Assembly: GCF_900112355.1 (NCBI RefSeq)
Contig: NZ_FOLM01000022.1
Coordinates: 1 to 54,993 of the forward strand
Length of the DNA: 54,993 nt
Reading direction: 5' to 3'
Source: Streptomyces aidingensis
GTDB taxonomy: Bacteria > Actinomycetota > Actinomycetes > Streptomycetales > Streptomycetaceae
Translations under genes and position numbers: made by a program
In this document: piece by piece, positions 26,649-34,393 of the stretch
How positions within the stretch are numbered: position 1 is the stretch's first letter
Layout: each line of letters begins with the position of its first letter
The notes under the pieces: generated by a model
Seen by the model: the letters and a program-made list of their open reading frames with translations, nothing else
Databases searched by the model: none
Told to the model about the DNA's origin: nothing

Positions 26649-28184
26649 TCAGGCGCGCAGCGCGGTGACGGCGTGGCGCAGGGCCGGGGCATCGGCGGCG
26701 GGCAGCGCCGCCGCCAGCCGGCCGTCCGGGCGGACGAGCAGCAGGGTGTGTGCCCCCGCACCCGGATACTCCTCGGTGACCAGCAGTTCCGTCGGCAGGG
26801 GCACGGTCCGCAGCGCCTCGGCGAGCTCCGGGATCAGTCCCGCGGTCAGCCAGTGCCGGGAGTCCCACACCCGGGAACCGGGTGCGGTGAGCACCGCCAG
26901 CAGTGGCCCGCCCAGCAACGCGCGCAGCATGGCTCGGGTGCCGTCCAGCGCGGTCACCGGCACATCGGCGGCCGGTGAGCCCGGGGGAGTGGCCAGTGCC
27001 CGGGCCCGGCGTGGGTCGCCGCCCGGGGCCGGGTAGACACCGGGGCCGCCCAGGGTGCCGAGGCCCAGATGGGCGTCGGTGAGCAGGGCCAGCCGGCCCC
27101 GGCCGCGCACCGTCTGCCGGTCGCCGCCGCGCCCGCGTACCAGCGGCAGGGCCTGGTCCACGGCGCGCAGCCGGGTGCCCACGGCCGGGCGCCGTTCCCG
27201 CTCGTAGCCGTCCAGCAGTTCCCCGGCATCGTCCTGGTGCCAGGCGACGGCCAGCCTCCAGGCCAGGCTGTCGGCGTCCCGCAGGCCCTCGGCGGTCTGC
27301 TGGGTGCCCAGCGCGCCCAGCAGATGGGCGGCGTCCCCGGCCAGAAAGGCCCGGCCGTGGCGCCAGCGCCGGGCCAGCCGCTGGTGGCACTGGTGCACCC
27401 CGGTGTCCAGCAGCTCATAGGCCGGGACCCCGCCGTCGCCGTGCCAGGCCGCCAGCGTGCGGTGCAGTGACTCCAGCAGCGCCTCCGGGGTGACCAGCCC
27501 GCCGTCCGGCGGCATCGGCCAGTCCAGCCGCCATCGCAGTCCGGTCAGCGGCCGGGCCAGCACCTCGGGGGTCCGGCCGCGGTCCGGCCCGGGCAGAGCC
27601 CGGTGCAGCGCACCCTCGTCCGGTTCCGCCCCCGGCCACAGCAGCGCCGCCCGTACCGTGGCCACGGCATAGCGCTCCACCGCGGTCCGGCCCGGGAACG
27701 GGATCCGCAGCAGTTTGCGCACCGTGGAGCGGGCGCCGTCGCAGCCCACCAGGAAGCTGCCGGACCGTTCCCGGCCCCCGCTCAGCACGGCGGTGACACC
27801 CTTCTCGTCCTGTTCCAGCCCGGTGATCCGGCAGCCCGGGGCGATCTCCACCAGCCCGGTGCCCAGTGCCTCCGCCCGCAGCCCGGCCTCCAGCGCGTCC
27901 TGCGGCAGATGCAGCGGGGCGGCGTCCCGTGGGAACGCGGTGTGCTGCACCGTTCTCCCGCGATGCGTGGTGCGCCAGCCGGACCAGGCCAGGGCGTGCC
28001 GGCGCACCGCGGGCGGCCCGGCCCAGTGCGCGGCGTCCGGCGGCAGCACACACGTCCGGGCCGGCCGCCCCTCCGGCTGCCGGTCCGCGCCGTCCAGCAG
28101 CAGCACGGGCACGGCACGGCGGGCCAGGGCGAGCGCCAGCGCGAGCCCGGTCGGGCCCGCGCCGGCGATGATCACGGGCTGCAC
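26649..28184 (-). CDS. FAD-dependent monooxygenase (aromatic hydroxylase type)
   Basis: About 511 residues. The N-terminal Rossmann motif GAGPTGLALALALAR, the DG motif of group A flavin hydroxylases (GCDGARSTVRKLL) and FLAGDAAHLLGALGTQQTAEGL (GD motif, FAD ribityl contact) are all present, and a thioredoxin-like C-terminal part follows. The family hydroxylates aromatic rings, including polyketides and antibiotics such as rifampin; the substrate cannot be told here. GTG at 28184 is taken as start because TTGACG and CATACT lie just upstream; GTG at 28211 would add nine residues. It interrupts the recX-glu interval as a single gene and may be a local acquisition. Confidence 0.82.
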   Translation of the reverse strand: MQPVIIAGAGPTGLALALALARRAVPVLLLDGADRQPEGRPARTCVLPPDAAHWAGPPAVRRHALAWSGWRTTHRGRTVQHTAFPRDAAPLHLPQDALEAGLRAEALGTGLVEIAPGCRITGLEQDEKGVTAVLSGGRERSGSFLVGCDGARSTVRKLLRIPFPGRTAVERYAVATVRAALLWPGAEPDEGALHRALPGPDRGRTPEVLARPLTGLRWRLDWPMPPDGGLVTPEALLESLHRTLAAWHGDGGVPAYELLDTGVHQCHQRLARRWRHGRAFLAGDAAHLLGALGTQQTAEGLRDADSLAWRLAVAWHQDDAGELLDGYERERRPAVGTRLRAVDQALPLVRGRGGDRQTVRGRGRLALLTDAHLGLGTLGGPGVYPAPGGDPRRARALATPPGSPAADVPVTALDGTRAMLRALLGGPLLAVLTAPGSRVWDSRHWLTAGLIPELAEALRTVPLPTELLVTEEYPGAGAHTLLLVRPDGRLAAALPAADAPALRHAVTALRA

Positions 28185-28220
28185 AGGAGTATGCAACCCA
28201 GCGGCCGACACCGCGTCAAG

Positions 28221-29186
28221 TCAGGTTTGCCCCTGGTCGTTGGGCTGGTCCCCGGGCCGGTCCCCCGGGCGGTCGTGGGGCGGTTCCAGGGCCTTGACCG
28301 TCGGCAGCGTCGGCTGGCCGGCCTCGGTCTGCTCGTGGGGCTCCATGGTGAGCACCGCCCCGGTGGTCCGCTTGCCGCGCCGGATCCGTGCCTCCAGCCA
28401 GTGCGCGAAGCTGGTGATCAGGTAGTTGAGCACGATGTAGATGACGGCCACCACGGTCAGTGAGGCGATCAGATTGGCGTAGTTGGCGTTGATCAGGCCC
28501 GCCGAGCGCATCAGCTCGCTGTAGCCGAGCACCGCGCCGCCCAGCGCGGTGTCCTTCACGATCACCACAAGCTGGCTGAGGATGGCCGGCAGCATGGCGG
28601 TCACCGCCTGCGGCAGCAGCACGTACAACATGAGCTGGCTCTTGCGCATGCCGACTGCCAAGGCCGCGTCTGTCTGTCCGCGTGGCAGGGCTTGAACTCC
28701 AGCGCGCACCACTTCGGCCAGCACCGAGGCGTTGTACAGCACCAGCGCGGTGACCACCGCGTACAGCGGCCGGTTGTCCGGCTCCACATCGGTGAACCGG
28801 GCGTACGCCTCGTTGGCGAAGATCATCAGGATCAGCACCGGGATGGCCCGGAAGAACTCCACCACGGCGCCGGCCGGCACCCGGACCCAGGAGTGGTCGG
28901 ACATCCGGGCGATGCCCAGCACCGCGCCGAGCGGCAGCGCGATGACGATGGCCAGCAGCGCCGCCTTGACGGTCGCCCACAGTCCGGGGAGCAGGAAGGT
29001 GGTCCACACCCGGCCGTCGGTGACGAACGGCTTCCACTTGTCCGCGGCGAGCTGTCCCTCGTCGTGCATGGTGTCCAGCACCCACCACGCGGCACCGCCC
29101 AGCACCAGCACGAACAGCACGGCCAGGAGCACGTTGACCGACCGGGCGCGCGGCCCGGGCACGTCGTAGAGAACGGAAGAACTCAT
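28221..29186 (-). CDS. gluD: Glutamate ABC transporter permease GluD
   Basis: 321 residues. This is an inner-membrane permease of the polar amino acid type (HisMQ family) with helices at about 18-37 and then the conserved block about 65-275, including the EAA loop (ALAVGMRKSQLMLYVLLPQA). The C-terminal 45 residues are a hydrophilic Pro/Gln/Asp-rich tail. ATG at 29186 overlaps the gluC stop (ATGA). It pairs with GluC and works with GluA and GluB in glutamate uptake. Confidence 0.93.
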   Translation of the reverse strand: MSSSVLYDVPGPRARSVNVLLAVLFVLVLGGAAWWVLDTMHDEGQLAADKWKPFVTDGRVWTTFLLPGLWATVKAALLAIVIALPLGAVLGIARMSDHSWVRVPAGAVVEFFRAIPVLILMIFANEAYARFTDVEPDNRPLYAVVTALVLYNASVLAEVVRAGVQALPRGQTDAALAVGMRKSQLMLYVLLPQAVTAMLPAILSQLVVIVKDTALGGAVLGYSELMRSAGLINANYANLIASLTVVAVIYIVLNYLITSFAHWLEARIRRGKRTTGAVLTMEPHEQTEAGQPTLPTVKALEPPHDRPGDRPGDQPNDQGQT

Positions 29187-29854
29187 CGCTTCACCGCCAC
29201 CCGCTTGGCCACCCAGCCCAGGACCAGCCCGGTCGGCAGGGTGAGCAGCACGAATCCGGAGGCGAAGAGCAGGCCGATGACCAGCGTCTGCGCCTCGTTC
29301 TCGATCATTTCCTTCATCAGCAGCGCGGCCTCGGCCACCGAGATCGCCGCCGCCACCGTGGTGTTCTTGGTCAGGGCGATCAGCACATTGGTCAGCGGCG
29401 CCACCGAGGAACGGAACGCCTGCGGCAGCACGATCAGCCACAGCACCTGGACGAAGCTCAGCCCCATGGCGCGGGCAGCCTCGGCCTGGCCCATCGGCAC
29501 GGTGTTGATGCCGGAGCGCAGGGCCTCGCACACAAAAGTGGCGGTGTAGGCGGACAGCCCGAGTACGGCGAGCCGGAAGTAGGCGGTGCTCTGGTCGTCC
29601 GAACCCATGTCTACCCGCAGTGTGAAGTACAGCCCCTGGGCGCAGGCGATGATGATCACGGTGAGCGGGATGTTGCGGATGATGTTGACGTATGCGGTGC
29701 CAAAGGCACGCATCACCGGCACCGGGCTGACGCGCATCGCCACCAGCGCGGTTCCCCAGACCAGGGAACCGATCGCCGAGAACACGGTGAGCTGCACCGT
29801 CATCCAGAACGCGCCGAACAGGTCGTACCGTTCGAGATCAAGAAAATCGAACAC
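29183..29854 (-). CDS. gluC: Glutamate ABC transporter permease GluC
   Basis: 223 residues from GTG at 29854, with membrane helices across most of its length and the EAA loop RAMGLSFVQVLWLIVLPQA. It is the shorter of the two permease subunits, as in Corynebacterium gluABCD. A 15-bp stem-loop separates it from gluB, which is upstream in the operon, and its stop overlaps the gluD start. Confidence 0.94.
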   Translation of the reverse strand: MFDFLDLERYDLFGAFWMTVQLTVFSAIGSLVWGTALVAMRVSPVPVMRAFGTAYVNIIRNIPLTVIIIACAQGLYFTLRVDMGSDDQSTAYFRLAVLGLSAYTATFVCEALRSGINTVPMGQAEAARAMGLSFVQVLWLIVLPQAFRSSVAPLTNVLIALTKNTTVAAAISVAEAALLMKEMIENEAQTLVIGLLFASGFVLLTLPTGLVLGWVAKRVAVKR

Positions 29855-29894
29855 GGGTCTCGTACTCTCGCCGGGCAGCAGGGACGGGGAACGC

Positions 29895-29927
29895 GCGCGG
29901 GGCCGCCGGCGGCCGGCGGCCCCGCGC
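29895..29927 (-). other. Intercistronic stem-loop between gluB and gluC
   Basis: A perfect 15-bp GC inverted repeat with a 3-nt loop starts 6 nt after the gluB stop. There is no T tract, and gluC follows within 45 nt. It probably protects the upstream mRNA or partly terminates it, so more binding protein than permease is made. Confidence 0.65.
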
Positions 29928-29933
29928 CGCGGG

Positions 29934-30788
29934 TCAGCTCGTCTCGGTGATCTCCGGGGCCGGCTCGTACTCGTAGCCGGAGGGCCCGAAGTTCTTCTCC
30001 ACGAACTGCTCCCAGGAGCCGTCCTCCACCATCTTCTCCAGGGCCGCGTTGATGTCGGCCTGGAGTTCGGTGTCGCCCTTGGGGATGCCGATGCCGTAGT
30101 TCTCGTCGCTCAGGCTCAGCCCGGCCAGCTTGAACTTGCCGGCGTACTGCTCCTGCGCGGCATAGCCGGCCAGGATGGCGTCATCCGTGGTCAGCGCGTC
30201 CACCACACCGCTCTCCAGACCGCTCAGGCACTCGGAGTAGGTGTTGAACTCACTCAGATCGGCGTCCGGGGCGAGGTTCTCCTTCATGTTCTGCGCCGAC
30301 GTGGACCCGGAGACCGAGCACAGCGTCAGGTCGTTGATCTCCTCGACCGAACCGACCGAGTCGTCCGCGCGGATCAGCAGGTCCTGGTGGGCCAGGAAAT
30401 AGGGGCCGGCGAAGCTGACCTTCTCCTTGCGCTCGTCGGTGATCGAGTAGGTGGCCACGATGAAGTCCACGTCACCACGGCTGAGCATGTTCTCCCGCTC
30501 CGGGCTCGGGGACTCTTTGAACTCGATGTTCTCCGCATCGACGCCCAGTTCCTTGGCCACATAGGTCGCGACATCGACATCGAAACCCGTGAAGGTCCCG
30601 TCCTCGGTCTTCAGGCCCAGGCCCGGCTGGTCGAACTTGATGCCGATGGTGAGCGTCTGCGCCTCCTCGCCGCCGCCACCGCTCCCGGCGCCGTTGTCGC
30701 CGGAGTCGTCATCGGACCCGCAGGCGGTGGCGGTCAGGGAGAGAGCGAGAACGGCAGCGGCCAGCGCGCTTGCCTTGCGGATCTTCAT
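29934..30788 (-). CDS. gluB: Glutamate ABC transporter binding lipoprotein GluB
   Basis: 284 residues. The signal peptide MKIRKASALAAAVLALSL ends in the lipobox LTATAC, so the mature protein is a lipoprotein anchored at Cys23 on the outside of the membrane. After an Asp/Gly-rich spacer comes a family 3 solute-binding domain (IGIKFDQPGLGLK, FTGFDVDVATYVAKELG, DFIVATYSITDERK). It delivers glutamate to GluCD. The ATG follows AAGGGGAAG. A short 7-bp inverted repeat (30830-30836 with 30848-30854) lies in the 129-bp gap to gluA. Confidence 0.95.
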   Translation of the reverse strand: MKIRKASALAAAVLALSLTATACGSDDDSGDNGAGSGGGGEEAQTLTIGIKFDQPGLGLKTEDGTFTGFDVDVATYVAKELGVDAENIEFKESPSPERENMLSRGDVDFIVATYSITDERKEKVSFAGPYFLAHQDLLIRADDSVGSVEEINDLTLCSVSGSTSAQNMKENLAPDADLSEFNTYSECLSGLESGVVDALTTDDAILAGYAAQEQYAGKFKLAGLSLSDENYGIGIPKGDTELQADINAALEKMVEDGSWEQFVEKNFGPSGYEYEPAPEITETS

Positions 30789-30917
30789 TGTCGGCTTCCC
30801 CTTGGAATCGGTGGGTGGTGAACATCGGTGGGCCGCCGCGGTCCGCCGCGGCCCGTGAGGTTCCGCGGTCGCCCCCCGGACACGGGGCCGGTGGCGCGGA
30901 GCTTCGGTGCGGAGGAC

Positions 30918-31706
30918 TCAGTGGTGCAGGATCTTGGACAGGAAGTCCTTCGCCCGGTCGCTGCGCGGGTTGTCGAAGAACTGGTGCGGCTCGGCCTGCT
31001 CGACGATGCGGCCGTCCGCCATGAACACCACCCGGTCGGCGGCCGAGCGGGCGAAGCCCATCTCATGGGTGACGACCACCATGGTCATTCCCTCGCGGGC
31101 GAGCTGCTGCATGACCTCCAGGACCTCGTTGATCATCTCCGGGTCCAGTGCCGAGGTGGGCTCGTCGAAAAGCATCACCTTGGGGTCCATGGCCAGCGCC
31201 CGGGCGATGGCCACCCGCTGCTGCTGGCCGCCGGAGAGCTGCGCCGGGTACTTGTCGGCCTGGTTGGCCACCCCCACCCGGTCCAGCAGCGCCCGCGCCC
31301 TCTCCTCGGCATCCGCCCGCCCGCGCCGCCGCACCTTGACCTGGCCCAGGGTGACGTTCTGCAGCACGGTCTTGTGTGCGAACAGATTGAACGACTGGAA
31401 CACCATGCCCACATCGGCGCGCAGCCTGGCCAGCTCGCGCCCCTCGGCGGGCAGCGCCCTGCCGTCGATGGCGATGGTCCCCGAGTCGATGGTCTCCAGG
31501 CGGTTGATGGTGCGGCACAGGGTGGACTTGCCGGAGCCGGACGGGCCGATCACCACCACGACCTCACCGCGGTGGATCGTGAGATTGATGTCCTGGAGCA
31601 CATGGAGCGCACCGAAGTGCTTGTTCACATCCGCCAGGACGACCAGTTCCTCCGCCGCCGGCGGTGCGTCCCTCGGCTCCTTGGCAAGCGATACGTCGTC
31701 GCTCAT
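30918..31706 (-). CDS. gluA: Glutamate ABC transporter ATP-binding protein GluA
   Basis: 262 residues. This is a polar amino acid type ABC ATPase with Walker A GPSGSGKST, Q-loop region MVFQSFNLFAHKT, signature LSGGQQQR, Walker B VMLFDEPTSALDPEM and the H-loop VVVTHE. It is the first gene of the minus-strand gluABCD operon, with GGACGGAG upstream of the ATG. Its promoter lies in the region shared with the divergent gluR-gluK pair. The N-terminal 20 residues before the domain are hydrophilic and not conserved. Confidence 0.95.
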   Translation of the reverse strand: MSDDVSLAKEPRDAPPAAEELVVLADVNKHFGALHVLQDINLTIHRGEVVVVIGPSGSGKSTLCRTINRLETIDSGTIAIDGRALPAEGRELARLRADVGMVFQSFNLFAHKTVLQNVTLGQVKVRRRGRADAEERARALLDRVGVANQADKYPAQLSGGQQQRVAIARALAMDPKVMLFDEPTSALDPEMINEVLEVMQQLAREGMTMVVVTHEMGFARSAADRVVFMADGRIVEQAEPHQFFDNPRSDRAKDFLSKILHH

Positions 31707-31742
31707 CGGTCTGGTCTCGCTCCGTCCTTGTCGATTCCAGGG

Positions 31743-31771
31743 ACCCTAGCCAGCACCCCGGGCGGCGTCAG
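31743..31771 (-). promoter_or_regulatory. Promoter of gluABCD
   Basis: On the minus strand CTGACG (-35, 31766-31771) and TAGGGT (-10, 31743-31748) are 17 bp apart, the ideal spacing, with the expected start about 30 nt upstream of the gluA ATG. Confidence 0.6.
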
Positions 31772-31776
31772 CAGAG

Positions 31777-31793
31777 TTGAGCGGAAATTGAGC
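31777..31793. promoter_or_regulatory. Direct repeat TTGAGC-N5-TTGAGC, candidate GluR site
   Basis: Two copies of TTGAGC start 11 bp apart (31777 and 31788), one helical turn, immediately upstream of the gluA -35. Such spacing is typical for OmpR-type regulators. The divergent gene encodes one (GluR), so this is the best candidate for its binding site. Confidence 0.5.
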
Positions 31794-31797
31794 ATAA

Positions 31798-31815
31798 CGA
31801 TACGGACACGTATCG
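31798..31815. promoter_or_regulatory. Palindrome CGATACG-N4-CGTATCG
   Basis: A perfect 7-bp inverted repeat with a 4-nt centre lies between gluA and gluR, AT-rich compared with its surroundings. It looks like an operator for a dimeric regulator other than an OmpR-type protein, or a second regulatory input to gluA. Confidence 0.45.
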
Positions 31816-31971
31816 ATGCGGTCCGTGATCATCCGTCACCTGGGGTACCGGGTGGATAACGAAAGGCGCCCCCGTTCCGGGCGCTCTTGACGCATCCTTG
31901 TTCCATCGGCGTCCATGCCGGGAAGGGCGTGCCCGGCACGCCCCGGGCACGACCCTGGAGAAGGAGGCACG

Positions 31972-32691
31972 GTGCGACTGCTGCTCGTCGAGGACGACAA
32001 CCATGTCGCCGCGGCCCTGATCGCCGTCCTCGGCCGGCACGGCTTCGAGGTCCGGCACGCCAGGAGCGGCGAGGAGGCGCTGGCCGCCCTCCGCACCGAC
32101 ACCTTCGGCGTGGTCCTGCTCGATCTCGGCCTGCCCGATGTGGACGGCTTCGAGGTCTGCGGGCGCATCCGCCGCCTCAGCGGCACGCCCGTCATCATGG
32201 TGACGGCCCGCGCCGATGTGCGGTCCCGCATCCACGGGCTCAATCTGGGCGCCGACGACTATGTGGTCAAGCCCTACGACATGGGGGAACTGCTGGCCCG
32301 GATCCACGCGGTCAGCCGCCGCACCGCCACCGACGGCACCGAGGCCGAGTCCGGCGCCGGCGCCGGCTCCGGCGAGGCCGGCGCCCCCCGGGAGACCGTG
32401 CTGCGCGCCGGCCCGGTCACCGTCGACCTGCCCGGCCGCCAGGTGACCGTCGCCGGCGAGCCGGTCGCCCTCACCCGCAAGGAATTCGACCTGCTGGCCC
32501 TGCTCGCCCAGCGGCCCGGCGTGGTCTACCGGCGCGAGCAGATCATCAGCGACGTCTGGCAGACCAGCTGGGAGGGCACCGGCCGCACCCTGGAGGTGCA
32601 CATCGCCTCGCTGCGCGCCAAGCTCCGCCGCCCCGAGCTGGTCGAGACGGTCCGCGGCGTCGGCTACCGGCTCGCGCTCCCCGCCGCCTGA
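31972..32691 (+). CDS. gluR: OmpR-family response regulator, GluR-like
   Basis: 239 residues from GTG at 31972, set by GAGAAGGAGG 5 nt upstream. The receiver domain (1-115) has E7/D8, phospho-Asp D51 (VVLLDLGLPD) and KPYD. A Gly/Ala/Ser linker follows, then a winged-helix DNA-binding domain (about 145-235, LTRKEFDLLALLAQ to VRGVGYRL). In S. coelicolor the GluR-GluK pair next to gluABCD senses glutamate and activates the transporter genes. Position and divergent layout agree with that here. Confidence 0.88.
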   Translation: MRLLLVEDDNHVAAALIAVLGRHGFEVRHARSGEEALAALRTDTFGVVLLDLGLPDVDGFEVCGRIRRLSGTPVIMVTARADVRSRIHGLNLGADDYVVKPYDMGELLARIHAVSRRTATDGTEAESGAGAGSGEAGAPRETVLRAGPVTVDLPGRQVTVAGEPVALTRKEFDLLALLAQRPGVVYRREQIISDVWQTSWEGTGRTLEVHIASLRAKLRRPELVETVRGVGYRLALPAA

Positions 32692-32707
32692 AGCGGCCCG
32701 CCCCGGT

Positions 32708-34393
32708 ATGCGCTCCCGCCTGCTCCTGCTGCTGACCGTGCTGCTCGCCGGTCTGCTGCTGGCGCTCGGCGTGCCGCTGGCCGCCAGCCAGGCCGCCAGG
32801 GAACAGCAGCGGGTGGTGGTGGACCGGATCGACGACACCGCCCGCTTCGCCTCGCTCGCCCAGTTCGCCGCGGCACCCGGCGGCGGCTCGGCCGGCGGTG
32901 CGCAGGCCCAGCTCCAGGACGAGCTCAACCGCTACTACGACCTCTACGGCATCCGGGCCGGCGTCTTCGACCGCAACGGCCTGGCCATCGCCCAGGCCCC
33001 GGCCGACTGGCGGATGGCCCCGGACGGCGCGGCGGCCCGCGCCTTCGACAGCGCCTTCGCCGAGGCCCTGGCCGGCCGCCGCAGCCAGGGCCTGGGCCAG
33101 ATCTGGCCCTGGGACACCGACGCCCGGCTGGTCATCGCCTCCCCGGTGACCAAGGACGGCGATGTGGTCGCCGTGGTGCTCACCGACTCGCCCACCGGGC
33201 CGATGCGGGCCCGGGTGCTGCGCGGCTGGCTGCCGGTGGCCGCCGCCGAGGCCGCCGCCATGCTGCTCGCGGTGGCCGCCGCGCACGCCATGACCCGCTG
33301 GGTGCTGCGCCCGGTCCGGGTGCTGGACCGCACCGCGCACGCCATCTCCACCGGGCAGCTCAACTCCCGGGTCGCCACCGCCGGCGGGCCGCCCGAGCTG
33401 CGCCGGCTGGCCCGCTCGTTCAACGAGATGGCCGACCATGTCGAGCAGGTCCTGGAACAGCAGCGGGCCTTTGTCGCGGACGCCTCCCACCAGCTGCGCA
33501 ACCCGCTGGCGGCGCTGCTGCTGCGCATCGAGCTGCTGGGCCTGGAGCTGCCCGGCGGCCACCGGGAATTCGAATCGGTGCGGGCCGAGGGCCGGCGGCT
33601 GGCCCAGGTGCTGGACGGGCTGCTGGACCTGGCGCTGGCCGAGCACAGCCCCGCCGACCCCCGCCTGACCGACATCGCCGCACTGGTCGCCGAGCGGATC
33701 GCGGCCTGGCGGCCGGTCGCCGAGCGCCGGTCCATCACCCTGGCGGCGGCCGGTCCGGCCGCGGTGACCGGCTGGGCCGACCCGGTCGCCACCTCCAGCG
33801 CCCTGGACGCGCTGATCGACAACGCCCTGAAGTTCACCGCGGACACCGGCGAGGGCCGGGTCACGGTGGCCGTGGCGGCCGAGGGCGAATGGACCCGGAT
33901 CCGGGTCACCGACAACGGCCCCGGCCTGACCGACGAGGAGCTGGCCCGGATCGGCGACCGCTTCTGGCGCAGCGGACGCCACCAGAACGTCTCCGGCTCC
34001 GGCCTCGGCCTGTCCATCGTCGGGGCGCTGCTGGCGGCCGGCGGCGGAAAGCTGGACTACGCCCACCACCCGCCGCACGGCCTGTCGGTCACCGTCTCGG
34101 TGCCGCGCGCCGAGCCCGGCACCGCGCCCGCCGCGGACCGGCCGCGGGCCGCGGCCCTGGCCGCCTCACTGGCCTCGTCCCCGGAGGGAACCGGTCCGGG
34201 GGAGCCGGCGGACCCGGGAGCGGCCCGCGGAACCGGGGACGGCGGCGCCGGCGCCGGCATCCGCGCCGCCGGGCGCCGCTCCCTGTTCCGGCCGCCGTTC
34301 CGGCCCCGCCGCCCCCGGCCGGACGACCCGCCCCTCGCACCGTCGCCCGGCTCCCCGCCAGCCGGGAGCGCTCAGGACTTGACCGAGCGGTAG
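32708..34393 (+). CDS. gluK: Sensor histidine kinase, GluK-like
   Basis: 561 residues, 16 bp after gluR. A first membrane helix (about 4-28) and a second (about 176-198) enclose an extracytoplasmic sensor domain of about 145 residues. HAMP (about 198-250), HisKA with FVADASHQLRNPLAA (His near 261) and HATPase with N box ALIDNALKFT, DNGPGL and GSGLGLSIVGALL follow. Residues after about 465 are a Pro/Ala/Arg-rich tail with no known domain. The last 22 bp overlap the convergent TAXI gene. It most likely senses glutamate and phosphorylates GluR. Confidence 0.87.
   Translation: MRSRLLLLLTVLLAGLLLALGVPLAASQAAREQQRVVVDRIDDTARFASLAQFAAAPGGGSAGGAQAQLQDELNRYYDLYGIRAGVFDRNGLAIAQAPADWRMAPDGAAARAFDSAFAEALAGRRSQGLGQIWPWDTDARLVIASPVTKDGDVVAVVLTDSPTGPMRARVLRGWLPVAAAEAAAMLLAVAAAHAMTRWVLRPVRVLDRTAHAISTGQLNSRVATAGGPPELRRLARSFNEMADHVEQVLEQQRAFVADASHQLRNPLAALLLRIELLGLELPGGHREFESVRAEGRRLAQVLDGLLDLALAEHSPADPRLTDIAALVAERIAAWRPVAERRSITLAAAGPAAVTGWADPVATSSALDALIDNALKFTADTGEGRVTVAVAAEGEWTRIRVTDNGPGLTDEELARIGDRFWRSGRHQNVSGSGLGLSIVGALLAAGGGKLDYAHHPPHGLSVTVSVPRAEPGTAPAADRPRAAALAASLASSPEGTGPGEPADPGAARGTGDGGAGAGIRAAGRRSLFRPPFRPRRPRPDDPPLAPSPGSPPAGSAQDLTER

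Noticed and set aside
30830..30854. Terminator between gluA and gluB
   Set aside because: Only a 7-bp stem with an 11-nt loop and no T tract; too weak to call, mentioned only in the gluB entry.
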